DNA from: Pogonophryne albipinna
Taxonomy: Eukaryota; Chordata; Actinopteri; Perciformes; Artedidraconidae
Length of the DNA stretch: 64,000 nucleotides
Assembly (NCBI GenBank): GCA_028583405.1
Contig: JAPTMU010000113.1
Location: 227,501 to 291,500 of the forward strand
Direction of reading: 5' to 3'
Shown: positions 1-11,500 of the stretch, piece by piece
Layout of the letters: each line of letters opens with the position of its first letter
How positions within the stretch are numbered: the first letter of the stretch is position 1
Made by a program: the position numbers and the translations under genes
Notes under the pieces: model-generated
Told to the model about the DNA's origin: nothing
Seen by the model: the letters and a program-made list of their open reading frames with translations, nothing else
Database searches by the model: none

Positions 1-530
1 GTGTTGGTATGGATGTGGAAGAGTGGTATCAGCTGAGAAATGTGTTAAGACTATTAGTCAGGCGGGGGTTGAATGGCAGCTGGAGACGAGATATTTAGTT
101 TGTTAAGTGCTGCATCTTATTCTTCATCACAGTATTATTCACACGCGAGGTTAAGAAGCTCACTGCACCTACGCTTGCTCACAAAATGCATCTAGTGGTA
201 AACCTTCACCATGTCTTTACAGGCTTGGGAAGGATTACATTCAACAGGAGTAAGTAATCAGGTTACAAACAAAGTAACTGTATTCCCTTACTGTTACATA
301 AAAGAAGACGTAATCAGATTACGGTTATATCTAAAAAGTATGGATTACTAGCAGGATTACAGTAGCACTGTAGCATTAGCATTCAAACCTAAAAAGAGCA
401 AATAGTGTTGGTTGTATCAGCTGTTCTCTGTTATAGGCCCACTGCCTGAATCTGCTTTATGGGATCTTTTTTTTATTTGGTACACACACTTCACTTTCTA
501 TTGACTTGTTTTTCAAAACTCTCAAATGTA
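1..530. other. no gene seen; fragment of dispersed fish repeat
   Basis: No coding region is recognisable. Bases about 250-360 hold several near-copies of a GTAATC/GATTAC motif in both orientations, a pattern I associate with degenerate MITE ends in fish genomes. No flanking target duplication was found, so the assignment is tentative. Confidence 0.3.
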
Positions 531-905
531 TCTAAAAAATAAGACTTTTTTTTTTTATTCCTGATTTTTAAATATTTCTAAATTCTTTTCAAAATTCAAT
601 TTTTTTTGAAAAAATATTTTTTATAAAATTCAGATTATTTTCCAAGTTTCTATTTATTTTCTTATTCCTGACTTATTTCATAATTCTAAGTTTTTTACAA
701 AAGTCGAATTTTTCAATTTCCTGACTTTTTATTTTCAAAATCTTGACTTTTTGGATGAAATCAGACTTTTTTGATAAAATTCAGACTTTTTTTGATAAAA
801 TTCTCGAAATCACACTTTTTCTCAAAAATATAATTTTTAACAAATTCCTGACTTTTTAAATATTCCTAACTTCTTTTCAAAAATTCTATTTAAAAAAAAA
901 AGGAC
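531..905. repeat. AT-rich degenerate simple repeat
   Basis: Low-complexity stretch built from degenerate copies of a CTGACTTTTT / AAATTC phrase with long T runs. It looks like a decayed short tandem repeat. No coding potential. Confidence 0.5.
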
Positions 906-1115
906 AGACTTGTTTTCTTTGCTTCATCTGTCTTTAATTCAGCAGGTGAACCCATATGTTCATCAAACAGTGTGTGTGGGCTTAACTGTGTGTGTTAAAC
1001 TAAAATGGAGCATTTCCTGTCAGCTCAGGTTTTATTCCTGCTTTTTAAACTGCGTCTGTGCTCTTGTGTTTCAGTGTTGGGTTAGAGGCTGAATCTGCTT
1101 CATGAAAGGCAGGTT
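906..1115 (+). repeat. dispersed repeat, copy 1 (second copy at 19970)
   Basis: About 200 bp is nearly identical to 19970-20176 in the same orientation, differing by a few substitutions and small indels. The shared block runs from TTTGCTTCATCTG to CATGAAAGGCAGG. I see no terminal repeats or target duplication, so whether it is a MITE fragment, a retroposon or a segmental copy is unresolved. Confidence 0.65.
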
Positions 1116-1237
1116 TTCAATACATTCATTTCTGATCCTAAATACCTTGGTTTCTTCTTTTCTAAGGTCACATTGATCTGTGGTCTTAAATAACACACTT
1201 CAGTAAAAAACATCTCATTGATATTTCTGTTCTCTTG

Positions 1238-2552
1238 TAGGGGTGTAACGGTATCCGTATTCGTCACGGTTCGGACGTCACGGTTCGGCACATGCAGTCA
1301 CACGACGAATACGCCTTCTTTTTTTTACGAGTGGGAAAAAGTCATTCAAGCAGTATCCACTTCACTATTTATAATCCAGGGGGCGGTATTGCGCCTAAAA
1401 GCTGTTTGCCAGCCGCCCTTAAACAACAACTGAAGAACAAGAAGAAACACAACAACAAAACGAACAAAATACAAGAAGAAGAAAAGTTAGTATGGCGATT
1501 TCAGATAACACACAGGAGCTAGAACCCACCTGCTTCTTTTAAATCAGTTGTGTGGGAACATTTCGGGTTCCCTGTGGACTACAATAACGATGGAGTGCGA
1601 GTGGTGGATCGGATGAGGACGGTGTGTCGGCGTTGTTCGATAGCGGTGCGGTATGCTAATGGGAACACACGCCAAACATGCTAAATCATATCAGAAGGCA
1701 TCACCTAAATGTGCCAATTGCTAGGACTGTTTTAGGGAAGACAGCTTTTAGATGTGCAGCTCCTCTGTCTTGGAATAGTCTGCAAATTAAATGGAAACTG
1801 AACAATCTGGTGCCACTAAATGTTTTTAAAGCTCGGTTGGATGCTCGTCAATCGGAAGCTATTGGTACCTGTTTATGTGGATAATTATGTAAATGATGCT
1901 GTATGATGTCCTTTTGTTGTTCTATTTATGTTTTTATGTTTCATGTGGAACTACTTGAGCAGGTCTCCCTTGAAAAAGAGATCAATGATCTCAATGGGAT
2001 TTATCTGTATAAATAAAGGTTTGAAATGAAATGAAATCACCCAGATTTGCCAATCACAGGAGCCCGGCAAAAGACAGCAGCAGTTCAACAGCTGATCCCC
2101 GCTGTTTTAAGAAACCAAGAGACATGAAAGCCGTGAGACCAAAATAAATAACGGAAGCTTTTGGCATATGTTTTTCAACGACTTTGCGCTCTTGAAACAC
2201 TTTCTTATTATTTATGATGTCATATTTTCAAGACATTCTTTTTAGTTTTACAGCTTGATGAAACCTTTTTCTTTGACATCAGCCATTATAGATACTATGG
2301 CCATCTGAGTGTGTGTGGTTCTGTGTGTGGTTTGTTTTTAACTGTTTAATACAGTTAATTATTCAAAATGTCAGAGTTCCTTCTTTTTAAACTGAAACTT
2401 GCACTAATGTTCAAAATAAATAACAACAAACCTGGAATTATGCATTTGGGACTTTTTTTTGCTTTTTCTTATTGTACCGACCCGTACCGAACCGTGACCC
2501 CCAAACCGAGGTACGAACCGAACCGTGACTTCTGTGAACCGTTACACCCCTA
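1238..2552 (+). mobile_element. hAT-superfamily element with BED-finger remnant
   Basis: Terminal inverted repeats TAGGGGTGTAAC / GTTACACCCCTA bound the element, and a perfect 8-bp target duplication TTCTCTTG flanks it at 1230-1237 and 2553-2560, diagnostic of hAT transposition. Bases about 1542-1717 translate to a BED-type zinc finger: a VVWEHFGF start, the first zinc-ligand pair in TVCRRC, then NHIRRHH supplying the His pair. A frameshift sits near 1670 between these two halves. The rest of the transposase is missing, so this is a non-autonomous, decayed copy. A 5'-truncated LINE is nested at 1719-2035. Confidence 0.88.
1719..2035 (+). mobile_element. 5'-truncated LINE 3' end nested in hAT element
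   Basis: The fragment splits the hAT BED finger directly after NHIRRHH and begins inside a LINE ORF2 C-terminus (FRCAAPLSWNSL, typical of CR1/L2-type reverse transcriptases), ends the ORF at about 1884, and finishes with an AT-rich 3' UTR ending TTGAAATGAAATGAAAT. Imperfect 19-bp direct repeats at 1700-1718 and 2036-2054 (starting ATCACC and ending TGCCAAT) are the likely target duplication. Insertion followed that of the hAT host. Confidence 0.75.
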
Positions 2553-2640
2553 TTCTCTTGTATTATTTTCATTTGATGTTGAGGTCATGCAAAAGTCAAG
2601 CTGCATGGGCTTTGACACTCTTTGTCTTCTCATAAAAAAC

Positions 2641-2681
2641 GTGTGTGTGTGTGTGTGTGTGTGTATGTTTGTGAGTGTGTT

Positions 2682-2763
<82 letters not shown>

Positions 2764-2774
2764 TGTGAGTGTGA

Positions 2775-2808
<34 letters not shown>

Positions 2809-2812
2809 GTGA
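2641..2812. repeat. compound (TG)n microsatellite
   Basis: Long TG run with interspersed GAGTG and TTTG interruptions. The ORFs across it encode only Cys-Val or Thr-His dipeptides and are not genes. Confidence 0.97.
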
Positions 2813-2924
2813 GCCTCATATCGAGCAGCGCAGCAGGAAGCAGCGTTCTGTCCTGCAGTGATATCGCTGGCTCTAAACTGCTTGAATGGAATTTCACGGA
2901 TGATAGAGAAACACTATGAGCGAC

Positions 2925-3095
2925 TGAGAGCAGAGGGAGAAGAGGAGATAGGCAGGAAGAGGAGAAGAGGAGAAGAGGAAGAGGAAGTTATAATAATAAA
3001 TGTACACAATAGGAAGAGGGAGCGAGGATAGAGGAGACGGAGGAGAAAGAATAAGGAGGATAATATACAGAATAATAAAAGAGAATAAATAATCC
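2925..3095 (+). repeat. polypurine (GA-rich) tract
   Basis: Nearly pure purine on the plus strand (GAGGAGAAGAGGA-type motifs). A tract of this length can in principle adopt triplex DNA. No gene seen. Confidence 0.7.
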
Positions 3096-3157
3096 CTATT
3101 TTTAAAATCAGAGATTGCTTACCGAAACAAATCCTCTACATCTGTATCTCTCTGTGT

Positions 3158-3189
3158 TTGTGTTTGTGTTTGTGTGTGTGCGTGTGTGC

Positions 3190-3220
<31 letters not shown>

Positions 3221-3412
3221 TGTGTGAGTGTGTGTGTGTGCGTGCGTGTGTGTGTACTGAGAGCTCAGACCTGTTTCAGTGTGATAGGAAGCAGATGGAG
3301 TCAACCATGCGATCCCTACAGACCTCCAATACTCTCTAACCTGTTGTGTTTACGGGTGTGTGTGTTAGTGTGTGTTAGTGTGTGTGTGTGTGTGTGTGTT
3401 AGTGTGTGTTCC
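3158..3412. repeat. (TG)n microsatellites with unique spacer
   Basis: Two interrupted TG tracts at about 3158-3256 and 3355-3412 separated by about 100 bp of unique sequence. No gene. Confidence 0.95.
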
Positions 3413-3777
3413 AGTGTACTTCTGTGTGCCTTTGCATGTTACAGACACGCCACCGTATGTATCCGTTATTATTATAATTATATTTTTTTATATTTTATTG
3501 TTTCCATTTGTATCTACTTTTAGTTTTTCTTAAGGTATTCATTTTGTTTTTTCTGTTGATTTAATTATATAATGCAATTCCTAAATATAGGTATAATTAG
3601 GTGAAAATGCAAATGCACAAGTTAATGCACGACACAAGAAAACAGTGGGTGGTAAGAGGAGGTTTCTAGATCCCATGAGGACCTCTGGTAATATTATTCC
3701 TGTGTGAATAGGGCTTATGAGGACACAGAGGGAGCTGTCAATCAAACACACTCCAACACAGCCTTGAGAAAAGGTCT
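3413..3777. other. no feature recognised
   Basis: AT-rich unique sequence between a microsatellite and a hAT element. I see no conserved exon, RNA or repeat signature. Confidence 0.5.
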
Positions 3778-3785
3778 AATCAGAC

Positions 3786-5608
3786 CATGGGCGTAGGAAG
3801 CATCCTGAATGTGGGGGGGACCTTTTTAAAGGGGGGTGTGGGGTCCTCCCCCACAAAATAAAAATAGATTTCCTGTATTCTGGTGCGTTTTAACAGGTGG
3901 TTTGATACTTTTATGTGGCTCTACTAGCATGAGGAAAATGATGGGTACATTTTGTAATTTCATCCAGTAGTAAAGAAAGGAAACATATTTGATTATTAAT
4001 TCAGAGCCGTCTTTGAATTAATAAAAAGCAGTTTAAATGCCCATTTTTTGTACATTTATATACAACAATACATATTTGTGAGTGCATTGAGAGATATTGT
4101 TGTGGAGAGTCATTTATATATAAATCGCAAAATACATTTGTGAATCCTTCTGTGAGCATTTATTAATATTGAGACTGATCTGACTCCATACAGATGTTAA
4201 GTTCACCTAGAAATGGTATCATTGACTTAAATGTTCAAATAAATGTTGCTCTTCTGTCTATATTGGTCATATGATGCCCCTTGACTGAAATGTTTCCTTT
4301 TCAATATCCCCACTGATTTCCTTAAAATTCTGGGATGAGATGATGATTCAATGTTGATGAAAGGGAAACGGTCATTTCCCTTTCATCAACATTGAATCAT
4401 AACAAGTCATACTGAATGTAAATACAACTGACTCTAAAGTAAGTCCCAGTCTGTGACATTGGACATTTTGAAGACTCAAAGTCCCAAGCAGTAGAATATT
4501 AGCTATCTATGTAATGTGCACAGAAAATAAACAGTTAACTGAATACTGGGATGGAAATGGCCTATAAGCACTCAGTAAAAAATAATCACACACAAAAAGC
4601 TTCTGAATGATAAGAAGTATAATTAAAACATAATGCAAATTACCATTTTGAGAGAGAGTACCTTAAAGCAGGGGTTCCCAACCCCCAGGTGTTACTGCCG
4701 GGCCGCGAAATAGCTGTGAGTTTATCGTAATATTTGCAGAATTATAAATATATACAAATATTTTATCATAATATTTTTTTCAAAACGTGTTTAATTTTCG
4801 CACCTATACCAGTCATATTATTTCATCCAGTAGCCTAGTTCATCTTTCACCAGATAGCCGTTGAAAATGGCTTTTGTGATGTTCCTCAGCCTGGTCTCAG
4901 CTGTGGCTCAGCCTGGTCTCAGCCTCTCGTGCGCACGAGAAAGTTACCGGTGCGCCAAGTAGGAAGAGGAGCGCACAGGAGACAACCGTTTCATTGCAGA
5001 CTGTTATGTTGATGTGGGGAAATGGCAGTGCATACATTATTTGAGATATATTTCAAACTCTGACTTCATTTTAAGGACATGTCGGCCAGGGGTGTAGAGC
5101 TATTTGTTTAAGCACCGGATTGGCAAAACAGCAGAGTAAACCAGTCTGCCTTGATCTATGAATTCATGTCCGGGACTCTCACGGTATCTGCTGCCCGCAG
5201 CTGTTTTATAGAAGGAAAACCTCCTTCACTTCATGAAATGGCTGCAGGCAGCATCAGGAGGCAGCGGGACGTATACTCCGCCTCTGAGAAGTGCAGCACC
5301 AGCGGGTAAAGAGCTGTGCCTTTTTACGCACCGCCTTCGCTGTGTTTACCTTCATCAGAACAGCTTAAGAGTGACTGCAGGCTGCTACGTATTAACCACA
5401 CACACCTCTACACACATCGAACTGCCCGATTACTTATTATGGAATGGAGTTGATAGTGAAGCACTGACACAGCGCTCTACAGAGTGCGGCGAGTGGATAG
5501 ACCGATTCACGGACTTTCCACATGGTAAAAGTGGGGGGGTCTAAACTAATCATTTGAAAAAGTGGGGGGGACTTGTCCCACCCTCATATAATGGCTGCGA
5601 CGCCCATG
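3786..5608. mobile_element. hAT-type non-autonomous element
   Basis: Terminal repeats start CATGGGCGTAGG on the left and, reading inward on the opposite strand, CATGGGCGTCGC on the right. A perfect 8-bp duplication AATCAGAC flanks it at 3778-3785 and 5609-5616. Subterminal G-runs (GGGGGGGACC, GTGGGGGGGACTTGTCCC) occur at both ends. No transposase domain is recognisable; the 103-codon ORF at 5233-5544 lacks familiar motifs. Internal oddities are a hairpin with 26-bp arms at 4343-4400 and, at 4671-4715, a CAGGGGTTCCCAACC stretch resembling the end of another hAT family, so nested insertions are likely. Confidence 0.85.
4343..4400. repeat. perfect 26-bp-arm inverted repeat (hairpin)
   Basis: Bases 4343-4368 are the exact reverse complement of 4375-4400 with a 6-base loop. 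No interruption in the arms. It sits inside the hAT element at 3786-5608. Confidence 0.95.
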
Positions 5609-5616
5609 AATCAGAC

Positions 5617-5905
5617 AGAAGTGAAAACACCTGTGAGAGTGGACTTCAGGGGCTATACATGGCAGGAAACATAAGTCACTCCAAAGGACAAAGATAATTA
5701 TCCCCTGACTTTGGAGATTTAAAAAGCCTTTCTACCACTCTGTTTTTGCCTTTAGGGCACATTCACTGTTAATTAAAGATCCAAACAAACCACCTCTGCA
5801 CTTCCTGCTGAGCGCCAAGCAGGAGAGAGAAAGTTAGAAACTAACTGGGGAAGAAAGTTTAATACAAGAAATGTTTGAAGTTGGTGGTGACCAGGAGCTG
5901 AAAGG
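5617..5905. other. no feature recognised
   Basis: Unique sequence between the hAT element and the first 72-bp array. Nothing recognised. Confidence 0.4.
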
Positions 5906-5907
5906 AG

Positions 5908-6766
5908 CTGCAGTTCCTTTATAGCCCAACATTAGCCTCCTTTAGCTTAGCGGTGGTGACGTGAAGTCATGTGACCGTGCTGTAGTTCCTTTATAGCCCA
6001 ACATTAGCCGCCTTTAGCTTAGCGGTGGTGACGTGAAGTCATGTGACCGTGCCGTAGTTCCTTTATAGCCCAACATTAGCCGCCTTTAGCTTAGCGGTGG
6101 TGACGTGAAGTCATGTGACCGAGCTGTAGTTCCTTTATAGCCCAACATTAGCCTCCTTTAGCTTAGCGGTGGTGACGTGAAGTCATGTGACCGTGCTGTA
6201 GTTCCTTTATAGCCCAACATTAGCCTCCTTTAGCTTAGCGGTGGTGACGTGAAGTCATGTGACCGTGCTGTAGTTCCTTTATAGCCCAACATTAGCCACC
6301 TTTAGCTTAGCGGTGGTGACGTGAAGTCATGTGACCGTGCTGTAGTTCCTTTATAGCCCAACATTAGCCACCTTTAGCTTAGCGGTGGTGACGTGAAGTC
6401 ATGTGACCGTGCTGTAGTTCCTTTATAGCCCAACATTAGCCACCTTTAGCTTAGCGGTGGTGACGTGAAGTCATGTGACCGTGCTGTAGTTCCTTTATAG
6501 CCCAACATTAGCCACCTTTAGCTTAGCGGTGATGACGTGAAGTCATGTGACCGTGCTGTAGTTCCTTTATAGCCCAACATTAGCCACCTTTAGCTTAGCG
6601 GTGGTGACGTGAAGTCATGTGACCGTGCTGTAGTTCCTTTATAGCCCAACATTAGCCACCTTTAGCTTAGCGGTGGAGACGTGAAGTCATGTGACCGTGC
6701 TGTAGTTCCTTTATAGCCCAACATTAGCCACCTTTAGCTTAGCGGTGGTGACGTGAAGTCATGTTG
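5908..6766 (+). repeat. 72-bp minisatellite, array 1 (about 12 copies)
   Basis: Tandem units of 72 bp (AGTTCCTTTATAGCCCAACA start) repeat about 12 times with few substitutions. Each unit carries GTGACGTGAAG followed by GTCATGTGAC, the latter containing the E-box/M-box-like octamer TCATGTGA. The same unit forms arrays at 33.2-35.2 kb (inverted) and 56.2-56.75 kb. Confidence 0.97.
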
Positions 6767-7197
<431 letters not shown>

Positions 7198-7209
7198 ATA
7201 CTTTTGCAC

Positions 7210-7812
7210 AGAGTTGGAAGAAGTACTCAGAACCTTTAGTTACGTAAAAGTACAAATAATATGTTCTTAAAATACTTCAAGTAGAAGTACTCAGATCTTG
7301 TACTTGAGTAAAAGTAGAAGTACTCAGATCTTGTACTTGAGTAAAAGCAGAAGTACTCAGATCTTGTACTTGAGTAAAAGTAGAAGTACTCAGATCTTGT
7401 ACTTGAGTAAAAGCAGAAGTACTCAGATCTTGTACTTGAGTAAAAGTAGAAGTACTCAGATCTTGTACTTGAGTAAAAGTGGAAGTACTAGAATGTAGGA
7501 ATACTCTGTTACAGTAAAAGTCCTGCATTCAAAATGGTACTCGAGTAAAAGTACAAAAGTATTAGCATCAAAATACATTTAAAATACAAAGAGTAAAAGT
7601 ACTCATTATGCACCCATTTCAGAATAATATATATACAAGTAGTGCTGGAACGTAACAAAGTACACTTACTGAAGTACTGTACACTAGTACAAAATTGAGG
7701 TACTGGTACTTCACTTGAGTATTTTCACAAAATGCTTCTTTATACTTTTACTGAGTATTATTACACTGTACTTTTACTTGAGTTAGTAATCTTAGTACTT
7801 CTTCCACCTGTG
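7210..7812. mobile_element. MITE-like element with internal 33-bp minisatellite
   Basis: The ends are inverted copies: ACAGAGTTGGAAGAAGTACT on the left and AGTACTTCTTCCACCTGTG on the right, a CAGNGGTGG-like hAT-type terminus also seen at 38.5 and 62.4 kb. Inside, about six units of a 33-bp repeat (AAGTACTCAGATCTTGTACT...) run from 7277 to 7498. The short ORFs on both strands here are repeat translations. I could not find a clean target duplication. Confidence 0.6.
7277..7498 (+). repeat. 33-bp minisatellite, about 6 copies
   Basis: Tandem 33-bp units containing CAGATCTTGTACTTGAG. The unit is divisible by three and stop-free, giving spurious repetitive peptides on both strands. Confidence 0.95.
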
Positions 7813-7839
7813 CATATAATTACAGATCAGCTAAATATA

Positions 7840-8515
7840 CTAAGTATCACAAGTACTGCTTATGCAGAATGGATATTTTCACAGTATTATATTATCCTAT
7901 ATTAAACCAAATACATGAACGAGCATTTTAATATTGTAGTTTGACAATCTGTACAAAATATAGATACTAAAAGTAGTAGTACAATACTACAGTATACCAT
8001 ATCAGCATATCTTGTGTTTTTTATGTACAAAGTACTTTCCGGGTGTAATGTAGGGGGAGTAGAAGTGTAAATCTATTGCACGTCTGTCCGTCCTGGGAGA
8101 GGGATCCCTCCTCTGTTGCTCTCCCTGAGGTTTCTCCCATGTTCCCTTTAAACTGTGGGTTTTCTCTGGAAGTGTTTCCTTGTACGATGTGAGGGTCTAA
8201 GGACAGAGGGTCTAAGGACAGAGGGTCTGAGGACAGAGGGTCTAAGGACAGAGGGGGATCTAAGGACAGAGGGTCTAAGGACAGAGGGTCAAAGGACAGA
8301 GGGTCTAAGGACAGAGGGTCTAAGGACAGAGGGTGTCGTATTGTCATACTGATATTTTGTACAAACTGTGAAGTCCACTGAGACAAATGTAACATTTGTG
8401 ATATTGGGCTATATAAATAAACATTGATTGATTGATTGATAAAGTTAAATGGAAATACTCAAGTACAATAAGTCAACAAAGTACAACACCTAAGTAAATG
8501 TCATTTCCACCACTG
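7840..8515. repeat. repeat segment, copy A, interrupted by LINE 3' end
   Basis: The flanks (7905-8055 and 8447-8515) match a second copy at 8520-8590 plus 12275-12490, including ACATGAACGAGCATTTTA and AAGTACAATAAGTCAACAAAG. Copy A is interrupted by a LINE 3' end and copy B by the L2 element, showing a local tandem duplication that received two different insertions. Confidence 0.7.
8066..8446 (+). mobile_element. LINE 3' UTR end with (ATTG)n tail and 15-bp VNTR
   Basis: Matches the 3' UTR of the near-complete LINE at 47743-51800, from TATTGCACGTCTGTCCGTCC to the terminal ATTGATTGATTGAT tail. It contains nine copies of a 15-bp unit (GGTCTAAGGACAGAG, 8190-8335) where the long element has one. 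Heavily 5'-truncated. Confidence 0.85.
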
Positions 8516-8587
8516 CGACTGCTTTCATGTATTTTATTCAAAATACATGAACGAGCATTTTAGTATTGTAGTTTGACAATGTGTAAA

Positions 8588-11500
8588 AACTACATCGAGA
8601 CCGGGTGACGACACTACCTATTGACGCAGCAACCACTGTAAGTTATATTCTTGTTTAATTAGACTTCTCTGTTTCATTTATTCTACTCTGTATAATTGTT
8701 CTGTAGTTATTGGAGCTAAAACGGCGCGTTTGAGAGATTTTAAATCTCAGATCTGCTCAAAGTGAACCTGTTACACAGGTTTCAGTGGGGCTCTCAACCC
8801 TGCATTACAATATAGGTAGGGACACTCTGCTGTCGCCCATCAGCTGTAGAGAGTTAACTAATTAGAGGGGCGTGGCCCCACAGCTGTGAGAACTCAGCAA
8901 TCAGGCGTCCATTTTAGGTAGCTCTTTCCTGGAGCGTCAGCTTCAGCGTCAGACAGACGAAGACATTAGGAGTCCTGCGGGAGTAAGACTGACAAAGACA
9001 TTAGGAGTCCTGCGGGAGTCACGAGGGAGGCAAAGAGGAGGCAAATCCTACTCTTGATTGAGCTAAGTATCGCTGGTGTTTTATTTATTTTATTTAGTTT
9101 TTAGCCCCTCATGCTATAATCATGTGTATTTTCTCCATTCCTGTTCACTGTGTCTTCTCGCAATTATCACTGGCCCCGTGTATCTCCTAATCGATATAAC
9201 CGGCCTGCTCTCGTCTATCCCACATGCTCCACTGAGATCCAACATCTAGTTACAGGTGGCCTGTGGAACTGCCAGTCAGCTGTTCCTAAGGCTGACTTCA
9301 TCTCTGGCTACGCTTCCCTGCAGTCTCTGGATTTCCTTGCTCTCACTGAGACGTGGATTACTCCATCCAACACATCCACCCCAGCAGCTCTCTCCACAGC
9401 ATATTCCTTCTCCCATACACCCAGACCCACTGGCAGAGGAGGTGGCACTGGTCTCCTGCTCTCTCCCAAATGGAGCTTTTCCCTCTTCAAGCTACCTAAC
9501 TTCACTCCTTCCACCTTTGAATTCCATGCCGTCACAGTAACCCATCCTATACAATTAACCATTGTTGTTCTCTACCGTCCACCAGGCGCCTTGGGAGACT
9601 TCTTGGAGGAATTAGATAATCTCCTCTCACACATCTCTGAAACTGGCCCTCCCGCTGTACTTCTCGGAGACTTCAACCTCCAGTCAGGGAAGATAGACGA
9701 ACTAACATCTCTGTTAACCGCCTTTGCTTTCTCACTGTCTCCATCCCCACCAACTCATAAAGCTGGCAATGTCCTTGATCTCATATTCTCAAGGAACTGC
9801 ACTACTTCTAACCTCTCTGTAAACCCGCTCCACACATCCGCTCACTTCTTCATCTCATTCTCTCTACCCCTTTCCAAACATAACGAACTAATCTCTTCTC
9901 ATCCTGCACCTGTCCGCCGTAACCTTCGTTCCCTCTCCCCCTCTACCTTTGCCTTGTCGGTGCTCTCAGCCCTCCCTTCCTCTGACTCATTCCAACTCCT
10001 GCCTCCAAACTCTGCTGCAGAAACTCTCCTCTGTACTCTCTCATCCTCTCTGGACTCTCTCTGTCCTCTCACATCTCGGCAGGCTCATCAGTCCCCTCCT
10101 GCTCTCTGGCTAAATGACGCACTGCGTGCTAATAGAACCGTCCTTCGGGCAGCAGAGCGGAATCGGTGGAAATCCAAACACCATGACGACCTCCTAACCT
10201 ATCAGGCTCTCCTCTCCTCTTTCTCTGCTTCCATCTCTCAGGCAAAAAGCACTTTCTTTCAAGATAAGATCCAATCTTCCTATTCCAATCCCAAAAAACT
10301 ATTTTCCATCTTCTCCACCCTCTTGGACCCTCCTAAAGCCCCTTCCCCCTCCTCACTTCTGTCAAGCGACTTTGTTAACCACTTTGAAAAAAAGGTTGAT
10401 GATATTCGCTCTTCTTTTTCTGACTCATCTTTACTCACCGCTGGGTCACCAGACCTTCCTTCCACCCACACACTGACCTCCTTTTCCCCTCTCTCTCCAA
10501 GTGAGGTTCTTACCCTCATTACCTCTGCCCGCCCTACCACCTGTCCTCTGGACCCTATCCCTTCAAACCTCCTTCAGACTATCGCTTCTGATATTCTACC
10601 GTTTCTCACCCATTTCATCAACACTTCTCTAACTTCTGGTCACTTTCCAAATAGTCTTAAGGAGGCAAGAGTAAACCCTCTCCTAAAGAAACCCACTCTC
10701 AACCCGTCTGATGTTATAAACTACAGGCCTGTCTCTCTCCTCCCGTTCCTGTCTAAAACACTTGAACGTGCTGTCTTTAAACAACTCTCCTGTTATCTCC
10801 ATCAGAACAACCTTCTGGATCCGCACCAGTCTGGTTTCAAGGCAGGTCACTCTACAGAAACTGCCCTCCTTGCTGTCACTGAGGAACTGCACACTGCTAA
10901 AGCAGCCTCCCTCTCCTCTGTCATCATCCTTTTGGACCTGTCTGCTGCATTCGACACGGTGAACCATCAGATCCTCCTTCGCACTCTCCAAGAACTTGGA
11001 GTTTCAGGCTCTGCACTTTCCCTCCTCACCTCATACCTCAAAGACCGCACCTACAGGGTTACTTGGAGAGGGTCCGAGTCCGACCCTTGTCAATTAACTA
11101 CAGGGGTCCCTCAGGGCTCTGTTCTTGGTCCCCTCCTCTTCTCCCTGTACACAATACTCGCTCGGATCGATCATTAGCCCGCATGGTTTTTCATACCACT
11201 GCTACGCTGACGACACCCAATTAATTCTGTCCTTTCCCCGCTCAGAGACCCAGGTCGTCGCACGCATCTCTGCTTGTCTAGCTGACATCTCTCAGTGGAT
11301 GTCTGCTCATCCACCTCATGCTCAACCTTGACAAGACTGAACTGCTTTTCCTTCCGGGAAAAGATTGTCCCACTCTTGACCTGACGAATCAACATCGGCA
11401 CCTCTGTTGTTTCCCCGACTCAGACTGCAAGGAATCTGGGTGTGACCCTAGATAACGAACCTGTCCTTCACTGCAAACATCGCTGCTACAACCCGCTGCT

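Noticed and set aside
4671..4715. Separate nested hAT element starting CAGGGGTTCCCAACC
   Set aside because: Only one end-like sequence was seen. No matching inverted end or target duplication was found within the enclosing element.
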